Shown here: one piece after another, positions 1-9,257 of the stretch
Numbering within the stretch: the first letter of the stretch is position 1
Layout: each line of letters opens with the position of its first letter
Assembly: GCF_004295125.1 (NCBI RefSeq)
Contig: NZ_CP036170.1
Span: 1,669,501-1,733,500 of the forward strand
Source of the DNA: [Clostridium] scindens ATCC 35704
GTDB taxonomy: Bacteria > Bacillota > Clostridia > Lachnospirales > Lachnospiraceae
Reading direction: 5' to 3'
DNA length: 64,000 nucleotides
Notes under the pieces: generated by a model
Databases searched by the model: none
The model's input: the letters and a program-made list of their open reading frames with translations, nothing else
What the model was told of the DNA's origin: nothing
Position numbers and translations under genes: made by a program

Positions 1-504
1 GTGAAGTTCGTAAACTGCAGGTTCTGGAACTGCTCTTTTGAGCGCTGCGAGTTTACGGATGTGATATTCAAATCTTGCGACTTTTCCGGCTGCAATCTGT
101 CGAATACATATTTTAACAGGGCAGAATACCTATCCTGCAAGGGAGTCGGCACAAAGTTTGCTGGAAGCGTATGCAAGAATATGGTATTCCGGGAGTGTAA
201 TCTGAATTATGCGAATTTCGATGACTGCAAATTGGAGAATCTGCTGGTTGATAAGACAGAACTGAACAGCAGCAATCTTACCCAGTGCAAATGCAAGGAC
301 ATACAGTGGAGGCAGGCAGCGCTTACAAATGCCAGTTTCTTCAAGACTCCGATGCGGGGCATGGACTTTTCGGACAGCGAGATCAAGGGGCTTGTGCTTT
401 CCGATGACAATCAAGAATTAAAAGGCGCAGTGGTGGATCTGTACCAGGCCGCGCAGTTGTCCAAAAGACTGGGAATTATTATAAAAGATATAGAAGGGAT
501 ATAG
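1..504 (+). CDS. Pentapeptide-repeat protein, 5' end outside the window
   Basis: The frame is open from base 1, so the true start probably lies upstream. The visible 167 residues carry pentapeptide-like repeats of the A(D/N)LXX type, for example FSGCNLSNTYF and ECNLNYANFDDCKLENL, a pattern that folds into a right-handed quadrilateral beta-helix. Cysteine is unusually common at repeat positions. Some family members protect gyrase from quinolones, but nothing here supports that role and I assign none. The stop is 9 bases before the next gene, so the two are probably co-transcribed. Confidence 0.75.
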   Translation: MKFVNCRFWNCSFERCEFTDVIFKSCDFSGCNLSNTYFNRAEYLSCKGVGTKFAGSVCKNMVFRECNLNYANFDDCKLENLLVDKTELNSSNLTQCKCKDIQWRQAALTNASFFKTPMRGMDFSDSEIKGLVLSDDNQELKGAVVDLYQAAQLSKRLGIIIKDIEGI

Positions 505-513
505 GGAGGAACT

Positions 514-1017
514 ATGGAAGAAGTTACGTTTAGAAAGGCGGTCAGAGAGGATGTGCCGCTTATTTTGGAATTTATTAAAGGACTGGCGGAATACGAGAAG
601 ATGTCGGATGAAGTAGTCGCCACAGAAGAGATACTGGATGAGTGGCTGTTTGACAAAGAAAAGGCGGAGGTCATATTTGCGATAGCAGAAGGGGAAGAAG
701 TAGGATTCGCCCTGTTCTTCCACAATTTTTCCACCTTCCTTGGCCGTGCGGGCATTTATCTGGAAGACTTGTTCGTGAAGCCAAAGTACAGGGGAAATGG
801 ATACGGGAAGGCAATCTTGAAGCGTCTGGCCCAGATCGCGGTGGAGCGGGGATGCGGGCGGCTGGAATGGTCCTGCCTGGATTGGAATCAGCCAAGCATT
901 GATTTCTATCTGTCTCTGGGCGCGACGCCGATGAGCGGATGGACCGGCTATAGGCTGACAGGAGAGACCTTGGCCAATATTGTCGTTTATAATGGCATTC
1001 GTGGTCGGGAGGCATAA
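514..1017 (+). CDS. GNAT-family N-acetyltransferase
   Basis: This 167-residue protein has the length and layout of a single-domain GNAT enzyme that transfers an acetyl group from acetyl-CoA to an amine. The acetyl-CoA pyrophosphate-binding motif is visible at about residues 90-100 (KYRGNGYGKA), followed by the C-terminal pattern CLDWNQPSIDFYLSLGA. It resembles the diamine (spermidine/spermine) acetyltransferase type, but the substrate cannot be read from sequence. A GGGAGG ribosome site precedes the ATG. It converges on the LysR gene with a gap of only four bases. Confidence 0.85.
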   Translation: MEEVTFRKAVREDVPLILEFIKGLAEYEKMSDEVVATEEILDEWLFDKEKAEVIFAIAEGEEVGFALFFHNFSTFLGRAGIYLEDLFVKPKYRGNGYGKAILKRLAQIAVERGCGRLEWSCLDWNQPSIDFYLSLGATPMSGWTGYRLTGETLANIVVYNGIRGREA

Positions 1018-1021
1018 GGCG

Positions 1022-1909
1022 CTATAGGCTTTCAACAAAATGCCTTAGTTCCGGCGTCAGTTCTCCCTGTTTCCATACGGCGATGATTTCCTCGGCTTCT
1101 TCCTCGCCGATTAGTGGTATGAAGACCAGGTTGTCCGCGTTGGTCAATTTATTAGTGATATAGGAAGGCATGACGGAGATGCCTTCTTCTGCCGCTACCA
1201 TCATCAGAATACTCTCCACATCGTTGGAGCGGAACAGGATGTTAGGCTGGTAGCCGGCCTCTTTATACAAGTCCATAAAATGGCTGTCTCCGAAGGAGTC
1301 GCCGGTGCTGGATGGAGTCATATATAAGATGGCTTCATTTTTTAATTCCCTCCGGTTAAGGGCAGAGCGCTGGGCAAAGGGATGTCCGCTGTAGAGGGCC
1401 ACCACCAGAGGGGCGCGCTCGATGATCTTATGGCTGATGGTATGCTCCTGCAGAATATTGGTGCTGTCCCAGGTGAAGATGATGTCATATTCATTGTTAA
1501 ACAGGCCTGCCGCCAGCCGGTCAGTATCACAGCGATAGCAAGTAAGAAGAATGTTAGGATATTCCAGATGAAAGGCCCGCAGCTTGTTGGAGAGATCGCT
1601 TCGCTCATAGCCTTTGGTATAGCCGATGCGAAGGGTTCCTACCAGACCGGTAGAGGCATCCTTGACTTTGCTGACCGCAGTCTCCATCCGCTCCAGGATG
1701 GCTTTTGCCTCCAGAAAGAATATTCTTCCGGCAGGGGTAAGCGCTACCGGGCGGCTGGAACGGTTGAACAGCTGGACGTTCATCGATTCCTCCAAAGCGC
1801 GAATCTGCTGGGTGATGGCGGTCTGGGATATGTAATACTGGTTTGCGGCCTTGGTAAAACTCCGGTATTGTGCGACTGCCACAAAGTATTTTAATTGATT
1901 GGTATTCAT
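1022..1909 (-). CDS. LysR-family transcriptional regulator
   Basis: The 295-residue protein has an N-terminal LysR winged helix (residues 1-60, with FTKAANQYYISQTAITQQIRALE) and a periplasmic-binding-like effector domain from about residue 90. It is transcribed divergently from the sodium-dependent transporter at 2050 across 140 bases that hold a dyad at 1961-1976. The usual reading is that it controls that transporter in response to a small molecule, perhaps the transported amino acid; this is inference from position. The start follows an aggagtcc-like site. Confidence 0.9.
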   Translation of the reverse strand: MNTNQLKYFVAVAQYRSFTKAANQYYISQTAITQQIRALEESMNVQLFNRSSRPVALTPAGRIFFLEAKAILERMETAVSKVKDASTGLVGTLRIGYTKGYERSDLSNKLRAFHLEYPNILLTCYRCDTDRLAAGLFNNEYDIIFTWDSTNILQEHTISHKIIERAPLVVALYSGHPFAQRSALNRRELKNEAILYMTPSSTGDSFGDSHFMDLYKEAGYQPNILFRSNDVESILMMVAAEEGISVMPSYITNKLTNADNLVFIPLIGEEEAEEIIAVWKQGELTPELRHFVESL

Positions 1910-1960
1910 AGAGGACTCCTGCTGAAATTATTTGATTATTTTTTCATACTATAACTATAT

Positions 1961-1976
1961 CTTATATTAATATGAG
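1961..1976. promoter_or_regulatory. Candidate LysR operator in divergent intergenic region
   Basis: The near-palindrome CTTATATTAATATGAG sits between the LysR gene and the transporter, 11 bases upstream of the transporter's -35. Its place and symmetry fit a T-N11-A type LysR recognition site. Binding is inferred. Confidence 0.45.
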
Positions 1977-1986
1977 AAATAAGAAT

Positions 1987-2015
1987 TTGCAATCCTGATA
2001 AGATGTAATTATAAT
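1987..2015 (+). promoter_or_regulatory. Sigma-A promoter of the transporter gene
   Basis: TTGCAA at 1987-1992 and a perfect TATAAT at 2010-2015 are separated by 17 bases, 35 bases before the transporter start codon. Confidence 0.7.
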
Positions 2016-2049
2016 AATAAATTGTTATGGTACAAAGGAGAGGTGTAAA

Positions 2050-3513
2050 ATGAAGAGAGAAAAATTTGGTTCTCGTCTGGGATTTATCCTGGTGTCTGCC
2101 GGATGCGCGATCGGAATCGGGAACGTATGGAAATTCCCTTATATGTGCGGTGAATTCGGAGGGGCCGCATTCATATTGATCTACTTATTATTCCTGGTTA
2201 TTCTGGGAATCCCGGTGCTGGTGTGCGAGTTCGCGGTAGGACGCGGCAGCCGTCACAGCGTGGCGGCAAGTTTCGAGGCATTGGAGCCGGAAGGAACCCG
2301 ATGGCATATGACAAAGTGGATCGGAGTAATCGGAAGCTATCTGCTGATGATGTTCTATACCACTGTAGGCGGATGGATGATGTATTATTGCTGCCGGAGC
2401 ATACGGGGAGAATTCGCCGGCGCTACTACGGACGAAGTTAAGGCAGGATTCTCGAATATGCTGGGCAATGTGCCGGTGATGACTTTCTGGACGGTACTCA
2501 TATGCATAATAGGATTTGCGGTGTGCCTGTTTGGAATTCAGAAAGGGATTGAGCGGGTATCTAAGATTATGATGTCCGCGCTTTTGATTATCATGGTAGT
2601 CTTGGCGATTCATTCCTTTTTTATGGAAGGAGCCGGGGAAGGTATCCGCTTTTATCTAATTCCGGATTTTGGAAAGATGGTGGATCAAGGAATCGGAAAT
2701 GTGATCTTCGGGGCATTGAGCCAGGCATTTTTTACTCTGTCCATTGGTATCGGCGCGATGCTGATCTTTGGAAGTTACATGGATAAGGAAAGAAGCCTTA
2801 CCGGAGAAGCGGTGAGCATCACGGCCCTGGATACGTTTGTCGCGCTGATGGCAGGGTTCATTATCATACCGGCATGCTTTTCCTTCGGGATCGAGCCGGG
2901 ATCAGGACCGAGCCTTGTATTTATCACTATTCCGAATATATTTGCCCAGATGGCAGGCGGACAGTTATGGAGCGCCTTGTTCTTCCTGTTCCTGACTTTT
3001 GCGGCATTTTCAACGATTGTTGCCGTGTTTGAGAATATCATATCCTTCGATATGGATTTATTTAACTGGTCAAGGAATAAGAGCGTCCTGGTCAGCGCCG
3101 TGCTGATCATCCTGCTCAGCATGCCCTGCGTCCTGGGATTCAATATCCTTGCGGGATGCGAGCCATTAGGAAGCGGAACCAACATCATGGATCTGGAAGA
3201 CTTTATCGTATCCAACAACCTTCTTCCTCTTGGAAGTTTGGGATACGTGCTGTTCTGTACCAGAAAGAATGGATGGGGATGGGATAATTTCCTTGCGGAG
3301 GTCAATACCGGAAAAGGATTCCATTTCCCAAAAGGTCTGAAGAATTATGTAGGCTATGGAATACCGCTGATCATCATTATCATCTACCTGAAAGGCTATT
3401 ATGATAAATTCATAAGCCAGGGAACGACGGTACTGATGGTGTGGATGGCGATCGCAATCCTTCTGCTTGGATTCGTGCTGTATTGTTCCGGATCAAAAAA
3501 GAAGCAGTCATAA
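2050..3513 (+). CDS. Sodium-dependent transporter, NSS (SLC6) family
   Basis: This 487-residue membrane protein belongs to the neurotransmitter:sodium symporter family, which imports amino acids or related amines with sodium. The family signature in TM1 is visible (residues 19-42, including AIGIGNVWKFPY), and about 11-12 hydrophobic segments follow; bacterial members often have 11. An AAAGGAG ribosome site precedes the ATG. It is divergent from a LysR regulator and ends in a strong terminator, so it is probably a single-gene unit. Substrate is unknown; aromatic or neutral amino acids are typical of bacterial members. Confidence 0.9.
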   Translation: MKREKFGSRLGFILVSAGCAIGIGNVWKFPYMCGEFGGAAFILIYLLFLVILGIPVLVCEFAVGRGSRHSVAASFEALEPEGTRWHMTKWIGVIGSYLLMMFYTTVGGWMMYYCCRSIRGEFAGATTDEVKAGFSNMLGNVPVMTFWTVLICIIGFAVCLFGIQKGIERVSKIMMSALLIIMVVLAIHSFFMEGAGEGIRFYLIPDFGKMVDQGIGNVIFGALSQAFFTLSIGIGAMLIFGSYMDKERSLTGEAVSITALDTFVALMAGFIIIPACFSFGIEPGSGPSLVFITIPNIFAQMAGGQLWSALFFLFLTFAAFSTIVAVFENIISFDMDLFNWSRNKSVLVSAVLIILLSMPCVLGFNILAGCEPLGSGTNIMDLEDFIVSNNLLPLGSLGYVLFCTRKNGWGWDNFLAEVNTGKGFHFPKGLKNYVGYGIPLIIIIIYLKGYYDKFISQGTTVLMVWMAIAILLLGFVLYCSGSKKKQS

Positions 3514-3545
3514 ATAGAAATAGTACAAGAAAAAGTAATAATCCG

Positions 3546-3605
3546 GCAGGAGTCTGCGGCAATGTAATCCTTAAGATTACGCCGCAGGCTCCTGCTTGAT
3601 TTTTC
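3546..3605 (+). terminator. Rho-independent terminator after the NSS transporter
   Basis: A long hairpin pairs GCAGGAG-CTGCGGC with GCCGCAG-CTCCTGC, closes with a GTAATC/GATTAC stem, and is followed by TTGATTTTTC. Confidence 0.8.
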
Positions 3606-3777
3606 ATAGTCTGTTTGCTATATTGGCACTACATCATATCGAGGATAGAATCTTATCGAAAATTCTTAACTGTCCTTTCTATCTGTTTTTTACGGCGAGT
3701 CACCTAGGAAATTCAAGTTGATGGCAACAAAATAAGTCTTAACGACTTAAAATGTACACGAAGAGTGTGATGACCGC

Positions 3778-4317
3778 TTGAAGCGTCTGCATATGATGGT
3801 TGAAGAGATTAAGGCCAGCGAGCAGATGGGAGTGACATATATGAAGATGGAAGAAAGAGATCGGCTTCTTAGAGAAGAAGGGGAAATGCGGATTTTAACC
3901 ACGCAGGTGTGCAAAAAACTTGGAAAGGGCCTTGAGGTACAGGCATTCGAACTGGGAGTGGAAGACTATATTATGAAGCCCTTTGACAGGAAACGCCTGG
4001 AAAAAGTGCTCCGCAGATGCATGGCTCGGCCGGATGCAGCCCGTACTGAAGCGCCAACGGAGCGGGCGGCCGTAAAAAGGCTGGCTATCAGCAGCAATGG
4101 GAAGACTGTCTTTGAAGATATCAAGGATATCGTCTATATCGAGACGTACAACAGAGGCTGTCTGATTCATACGGCAGGCAATGAGTATCGGGAGAATAAG
4201 TCCATCGGCGAGTATGAAAAGAAATTGGAGGACATGGGATTTTTCAGAATTCATAAGAGTTATCTCATCAATCTGGACAAGGTAAAGGAAGTCTTTCATA
4301 TTAAGGGAGCAAATTGA
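3778..4317 (+). pseudogene. Chimeric remnant: LytTR response regulator lacking most of its receiver domain
   Basis: The only start in this frame is a TTG. Residues 1-45 form a charged helix (MKMEERDRLLREEG) like the C-terminal tails of Rpn/PD-(D/E)XK transposase-like proteins. From about residue 55 the text is the last third of a response-regulator receiver (ELGVEDYIMKPFDRKRL), so the phospho-acceptor Asp and the early strands are absent. A LytTR DNA-binding domain follows (about residues 98-179) but stops after YLINLDKVKEVFHIKGAN, short of its usual last strands. An intact family member has about 240 residues. No sensor kinase lies nearby. I read it as two fused fragments, probably non-functional. 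Confidence 0.6.
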
Positions 4318-4375
4318 CAAGCGTAAGCTTACCCTTTATGATTGGAAATAAGAAAAGACAGGAGGTACAAAGAAA

Positions 4376-5056
4376 ATGAGATATCAGATACAAGGCGAGA
4401 CGCTTCCGGTGGTAATCTGCGAGCTGGAAGGCGGAGAGAAGATGATCACCGAAGGCGGAGGCATGGCATGGATGTCCCCTAACATGCTGATGGAGACTAC
4501 CACCAATGGCGGCATCGGCAAGGCGTTTGGACGGATGTTTTCTGGAGAGCATATGTTCCAGAATATCTACACTGCGCAGGGAGGGCCGGGAATGATCGCG
4601 TTTGCATCCAGTTTTCCGGGATCTGTCCGTGCGTTCCAGATTGCTCCGGGGCAGGAGATGATTCTTCAGAAGAGCGCGTTCCTGGCAGGAGAGATGGGAA
4701 TCGAACTGTCCGTATTCTTTAATAAGAAGTTTAGTTCCGGCCTGTTCGGCGGAGAAGGATTTATTATGCAGAAGGTAAGCGGTCATGGGATCGTGTTTAC
4801 AGAGTTTGACGGTCATGTGATAGAATACGAGCTTCACCCCGGGCAGCAGATTGTGGTGGATACGGGCCATCTGGCAGCTATGACGGCCACCTGCAGCATG
4901 GAGATCAAGGGCGTGCCGGGCGTAAAGAATATGCTGTTCGGCGGAGAGGGAATCTTCAACACGGTAATCACAGGGCCGGGAAGAGTATGGCTTCAGACCA
5001 TGCCAATCAGCAATGTGGCAGGAGCATTAAGGCCATATATTCCAACCGGCGCATAA
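4376..5056 (+). CDS. AIM24 / TIGR00266 family protein
   Basis: The 226-residue protein matches the AIM24 beta-roll family by its glycine-rich pattern: GGMAWMSPNMLMETTTNGGIGKAFGRM near residues 28-54, GPGMIAFASSFPGSVRAF, and the end signature GPGRVWLQTMPISNVA. Members are widespread in bacteria and related to a mitochondrial assembly protein; the bacterial role is not established. An AGGAGG site lies 10 bases before the ATG. It follows the decayed LytTR gene and converges on the AraC gene. Confidence 0.85.
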   Translation: MRYQIQGETLPVVICELEGGEKMITEGGGMAWMSPNMLMETTTNGGIGKAFGRMFSGEHMFQNIYTAQGGPGMIAFASSFPGSVRAFQIAPGQEMILQKSAFLAGEMGIELSVFFNKKFSSGLFGGEGFIMQKVSGHGIVFTEFDGHVIEYELHPGQQIVVDTGHLAAMTATCSMEIKGVPGVKNMLFGGEGIFNTVITGPGRVWLQTMPISNVAGALRPYIPTGA

Positions 5057-5079
5057 TCTGGCCGAAAGAAGGAATGAGG

Positions 5080-5988
5080 CTACAGATTTTCACCCATATG
5101 CTGCTTGCGGTATTGGCTGGGCGAGCAGCCCATATATCGCTTGAAGATCTGGCCATAATAGGCCGGCGTGGAGAATCCGGCCATGCTGGCTGTTTTTGTA
5201 ACGCTTTCCCCGTTTTTCAGAAGCAAAAGGCTGTTCTGGATTCGTAAGAACATGACATACTCAAAGATAGTCATCTTCATATACTTTTTGAAGAACCTGC
5301 AGCATTCACTCTTGCAGATATTGACATGGCCGGCCACATCATCCAGGGTGATCTCCTGGGCATAATGCTCCTGCACGTAAGTCAGGATGTCTTTCAGGCG
5401 TTTTAGATGCTTCTGGGGATGGAGACGCCCGACGGACGGCTGGGAGGCATAATGCAGATAAAGCTTCTGCCAGATGGAACACAGGATCAAGTGTACCTGA
5501 AACTCATAATCTTCAGGTGGCTCCTGGGTCAGCTGGTAGATATCCTGAATCTGGCGGATGATGTCCTGATGCCAGGTTACATCTTTTTCTAATTTGAGGG
5601 AATGCCATAGTTCATTGGAAGTAATGAAGTCCACGTACTTGGTTTGAAGCAGGCTGTTCTCATATCCGTAGATGAAGCGGGGATGAAAGGTGACGGACAG
5701 ATAGTCGCAGTCCTGCCCGTCCTTCATGTAGCCGGAATGGAGGGTATTGATGTTGCCGAACAGCCCCTCCCCTTCGGAGAGCAGGTATTTTCTGTCGTTG
5801 ACATAATACTCTATCTGCCCGGATATGATCCAGGTAAGTTCGATCTCCGGGTGCCAGTGCCACAGGAAATACCCCTGCTCATAGGACTGGATGGATTCCG
5901 GGCTTATGTTAACGGGAAATTCATAATTCCCATGACTTTTGATTTCTTTTTGGTTTTTTTCAGTATGTATCTGCATCATAGGCATCAT
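5080..5988 (-). CDS. AraC-family regulator with cupin sensor domain
   Basis: The 302-residue protein has an N-terminal cupin-like sensor (FLWHWHPEIELTWIISGQIEYYV, about residues 40-62) and two C-terminal AraC helix-turn-helix motifs (about residues 195-300, with DDVAGHVNICKSECCRFFKKY). Such proteins usually sense a sugar or related ligand. It is divergent from galK-galT, so control of galactose use is a reasonable inference. Several close ATG codons (5988, 5985, 5979, 5976) leave the exact start uncertain; a TGAGG site lies just upstream of the first. Confidence 0.88.
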   Translation of the reverse strand: MMPMMQIHTEKNQKEIKSHGNYEFPVNISPESIQSYEQGYFLWHWHPEIELTWIISGQIEYYVNDRKYLLSEGEGLFGNINTLHSGYMKDGQDCDYLSVTFHPRFIYGYENSLLQTKYVDFITSNELWHSLKLEKDVTWHQDIIRQIQDIYQLTQEPPEDYEFQVHLILCSIWQKLYLHYASQPSVGRLHPQKHLKRLKDILTYVQEHYAQEITLDDVAGHVNICKSECCRFFKKYMKMTIFEYVMFLRIQNSLLLLKNGESVTKTASMAGFSTPAYYGQIFKRYMGCSPSQYRKQHMGENL

Positions 5989-6025
5989 TTCCTCAATATC
6001 CTTATAGTTTTATCAAATATTCTTA

Positions 6026-6054
6026 TTGTATGCAGGGACTCATCTCATTATAAT
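6026..6054 (+). promoter_or_regulatory. Candidate promoter of galK-galT
   Basis: TTGTAT at 6026-6031 and a perfect TATAAT at 6049-6054 are 17 bases apart. The weak -35 would suit activation by the divergent AraC protein; that is inference. Confidence 0.5.
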
Positions 6055-6123
6055 TATAAATTAGATAAGACGGATATGCAAGGAAAACATAAAAACGGAT
6101 AAGGACAAATGGAGGTTAGGAAG

Positions 6124-7290
6124 ATGAAAGAGCGTTTTATTCAGAAATTTCAGGAATTGTATGGAAAAGGGGGCGGGATCCGAGCCTATTTCGCGCCGGG
6201 ACGCGTGAATCTGATCGGAGAGCACACAGATTATAACGGGGGCCATGTATTTCCCTGCGCCCTGACCCTTGGTACTTACGGGATTGTAAGGGATAGGGAA
6301 GACCGGAAGCTGCGGTTCTATTCTATGAATTTTGAAAGCCTCGGAATCATAGAGACCAGCCTTGATGATCTGGTTCCGGACGAGGCGGCCAATTGGACCA
6401 ACTATCCCAAAGGTGTGATGTGGGCGTTTGAAAAGCGGGGATACAAACTGGCCCATGGGATGGATATCCTGATATACGGCAATATTCCCAGCGGTTCGGG
6501 ACTTTCATCTTCTGCATCCTTAGAAGTCCTGACAGGGCTGATGCTTAAGGATACGTTTGGCTTTGAGAATCTGACCATGGTGGAAGTGGCGCTGATCGGG
6601 CAGGATGCTGAGAATAATTTTAACGGATGCAACTGCGGAATCATGGATCAGTTCGCAAGCGCCATGGGAAAGAAGGATCATGCCATCTTCCTGGATACCA
6701 ATACCTTGAACTATGAGTATGCTCCCGTGATACTTAAGGATGCCAAGATCGTGATTACCAACAGCAAGGTAAAGCACAGCCTGGTAGATTCTGCCTACAA
6801 TGACAGGAGAAATGAATGCGAGACGGCGCTTAAGGAATTGCAGGCGGAACTTCCCATCCACAGTCTTGGAGAACTGACGCAGGAAGAGTTTGAATTACAT
6901 AAGGAGGCCATCAAGGACCCGGTAAGACAAAGGCGGGCCAAGCATGCGGTATATGAGAACCAGAGGACGATCCGGGCAGTGGAGGCGCTTCGAGAGAATG
7001 ATGTGGAACTCTTCGGAAGGCTGATGAACGAATCGCACCAGTCTTTGAAGGAAGATTACCAGGTATCCTGCCGGGAGATTGATATTCTGGTGGATATGGC
7101 GCAGGCTATGCCGGGAGTTCTGGGGTCCCGCATTACCGGAGGCGGATTTGGCGGATGTACCGTGAGCATCGTTAGGAATGACGCGGTGGATGGCTTTATC
7201 AGCCAGATTGGAAAGACTTATCAAGAAAAAGTGGGCCATGAGGCGGAATTCTATGTAGTGGATATCGGCGATGGAGCGAAGATCATATAG
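6124..7290 (+). CDS. galK: Galactokinase
   Basis: This enzyme phosphorylates alpha-D-galactose at C1 with ATP, the first committed Leloir step. All three GHMP-kinase motifs are present: APGRVNLIGEHTDYNGG near the N terminus, GNIPSGSGLSSSASLEV for ATP binding, and GGGFGGCTV near the C terminus. I choose the ATG at 6124 (388 residues) because GGAGG at 6111-6115 sits 8 bases before it; the in-frame ATG at 6109 overlaps that site. galT starts 29 bases downstream, so the two form an operon. No galE is seen in the window. Confidence 0.95.
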   Translation: MKERFIQKFQELYGKGGGIRAYFAPGRVNLIGEHTDYNGGHVFPCALTLGTYGIVRDREDRKLRFYSMNFESLGIIETSLDDLVPDEAANWTNYPKGVMWAFEKRGYKLAHGMDILIYGNIPSGSGLSSSASLEVLTGLMLKDTFGFENLTMVEVALIGQDAENNFNGCNCGIMDQFASAMGKKDHAIFLDTNTLNYEYAPVILKDAKIVITNSKVKHSLVDSAYNDRRNECETALKELQAELPIHSLGELTQEEFELHKEAIKDPVRQRRAKHAVYENQRTIRAVEALRENDVELFGRLMNESHQSLKEDYQVSCREIDILVDMAQAMPGVLGSRITGGGFGGCTVSIVRNDAVDGFISQIGKTYQEKVGHEAEFYVVDIGDGAKII

Positions 7291-7319
7291 TCCCGCTGTG
7301 GATAGAAGGAGAGAGGATT

Positions 7320-8810
7320 ATGCTATTTGAAAATATTAAGAAACTGGTAGAATATGGAGTTCAGACAGGATTGACGCCGGAATCGGAGCGTATCTATACC
7401 ACCAACCTTCTGCTGGAAATGTTTGGCGAGGATAATTATGAAGACTGCCCGGTGGAAGATACGGAGATTGAATTAGAGTCCGTGCTGAAGGAACTGCTGG
7501 ATGAGTCGGTAAAAAGAGGGATTATCGAGGACAGTATCGGATACCGGGATCTCTTTGACACGAAGCTTATGAACTGCCTGCTTCCAAGGCCGGCCCAGGT
7601 GCAGGAGACATTTGCGAAGAAATATGAGATATCCCCGAAGGAGGCCACGGAGTACTATTATAAGTTCAGCCAGGACAGCGACTATATCCGTCGCTACCGC
7701 GTGAAGAAGGATATGAAATGGAAAGTGGATTCCCCCTATGGAGAGATCGACATCACCATCAACCTGTCCAAGCCGGAGAAGGATCCCAAGGCCATTGCCG
7801 CAGCAAAGAATGCCAAGGCCAGCAGCTATCCCAAGTGCCTGTTGTGCATGGAGAATGAAGGATATGCGGGCCGCCTTAATCATCCGGCAAGGGAGAACCA
7901 CCGGATCATTCCGGTTACGGTCAATGACAGCAAGTGGGGATTCCAGTATTCTCCTTATGTATATTACAATGAGCACTGTATCGTGTTCAACGGGCAGCAT
8001 GTGCCTATGAAGATTGAGCGGGCCACATTTGTCAAACTGTTTGACTTCATCAAGCTCTTTCCCCATTATTTCCTGGGCTCCAATGCAGACCTGCCCATTG
8101 TAGGAGGCTCTATCTTAAGCCATGACCATTTCCAGGGAGGCAATTATACATTTGCCATGGCAAAAGCGCCTATCGAGAAGCAGGTAACGATTCCGGGATA
8201 TGAAGACGTGGAGGCCGGAATCGTCAAATGGCCCCTGTCCGTGCTGCGGATACGGAGTACGGATGAAAAACGGCTCATCGACCTGGCGGACCATATACTG
8301 GCAGCCTGGAGAGGCTACACGGATGAGGCCGCATTCATCTACGCCTGCACAGAAGGAGAGCCCCACAATACGATTACGCCAATCGCAAGAAAGGTGGGCG
8401 ATACGTTCGAAATGGATCTGGCGCTTCGGAACAACATTACCACCCAGGAGCACCCCTTAGGCGTGTATCATCCGCATGCGCAGTACCACAATATCAAGAA
8501 GGAAAATATCGGCCTTATCGAGGTGATGGGCCTTGCAGTCCTGCCTTCCAGGCTGAAGGAAGAACTGGAGATACTGGCCGGATATCTTGTGGAAGGCAAG
8601 GATATCAGAAGCAATGAGAAGATTGAAAAGCATGCAGAGTGGGTCGAGCGGTTCCTTCCGGATTATGACAGGATTACCGGGGAAAATGTCATGGATATCC
8701 TGAAGAAGGAAGTGGGGAATACATTCGTCCATGTACTGGAAGATGCCGGAGTATACAAATGTACGCCGCAGGGACGGGAAGATTTCATGCGGTTTGTGCA
8801 TACCTTATAA
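7320..8810 (+). CDS. galT: UDP-glucose--hexose-1-phosphate uridylyltransferase (Firmicutes type)
   Basis: The 496-residue length and sequence fit the Firmicutes GalT family rather than the shorter HIT-type enzyme of E. coli. It swaps UMP between UDP-glucose and galactose-1-phosphate. Recognisable stretches are NEHCIVFNGQHVPMKI, GGSILSHDHFQGG with its His cluster, and QEHPLGVYHPHAQYHNIKK. A GGAGAGAGG site precedes the ATG. It is the second gene of the galKT operon, which ends at the hairpin at 8844. Confidence 0.95.
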   Translation: MLFENIKKLVEYGVQTGLTPESERIYTTNLLLEMFGEDNYEDCPVEDTEIELESVLKELLDESVKRGIIEDSIGYRDLFDTKLMNCLLPRPAQVQETFAKKYEISPKEATEYYYKFSQDSDYIRRYRVKKDMKWKVDSPYGEIDITINLSKPEKDPKAIAAAKNAKASSYPKCLLCMENEGYAGRLNHPARENHRIIPVTVNDSKWGFQYSPYVYYNEHCIVFNGQHVPMKIERATFVKLFDFIKLFPHYFLGSNADLPIVGGSILSHDHFQGGNYTFAMAKAPIEKQVTIPGYEDVEAGIVKWPLSVLRIRSTDEKRLIDLADHILAAWRGYTDEAAFIYACTEGEPHNTITPIARKVGDTFEMDLALRNNITTQEHPLGVYHPHAQYHNIKKENIGLIEVMGLAVLPSRLKEELEILAGYLVEGKDIRSNEKIEKHAEWVERFLPDYDRITGENVMDILKKEVGNTFVHVLEDAGVYKCTPQGREDFMRFVHTL

Positions 8811-8843
8811 GCAGAATGATAGAAAAGAATGATAGAAAAGCAG

Positions 8844-8885
8844 GAAGGACGCGCAGGGCATTAAAAATGCCGCGTGTCCTTCTTT
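8844..8885 (+). terminator. Terminator of the galKT operon
   Basis: The stem GAAGGAC...GTCCTTC with an inner GGCATT/AATGCC arm is followed by a short T run (TTT). Confidence 0.65.
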
Positions 8886-8902
8886 AATGAAATCCTTTTA
8901 CC

Positions 8903-9241
8903 CTAGATCAATGACTGGAATAATTCGGTAATATCCTCTACAGAAGTTCCCTTTGGATTTCCCGGACGGCATGCGTCTGCATAGGCGGATTCAGCCAGGA
9001 ACGGAATATCCTCTTCTTTTACAATGCCTTTTAAGTCCTTAGGGATTCCTACGTCCTCTGCCAGTTTCCTTACAGCGTCCACGGCGGCCTTGCGGTATTC
9101 CTCCTGGGACATGTCCTCGGTGCCTTTTACGCCCATGGCGGCAGCAATATCCTTATACTTTGTGCCCGTGGCATCTGCATTATACTCCATTACGGCAGGA
9201 AGCAGGATCACGTTGGCAATGCCGTGAGGCGTATCGTATTT
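8903..9241 (-). pseudogene. C-terminal fragment of an iron-containing alcohol dehydrogenase
   Basis: From about position 9241 the minus-strand translation matches the C-terminal third of group III (iron-type) alcohol dehydrogenases such as FucO or 1,3-propanediol dehydrogenase, beginning YDTPHGIANVILLPAVMEYN; the His in TPHG belongs to the metal-site region. About 270 N-terminal residues, including the nucleotide-binding domain, are missing. The open frame continues upstream to 9334 only by running through the dinB promoter, and that extension shows no dehydrogenase similarity. It is a gene remnant truncated next to dinB. Confidence 0.8.
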
Positions 9242-9257
9242 TGGAAAAAACTGTTCA

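Noticed and set aside
418-1038. 206-codon open frame on the minus strand
   Set aside because: It is antisense to the GNAT gene, which has clear motifs and a ribosome site.
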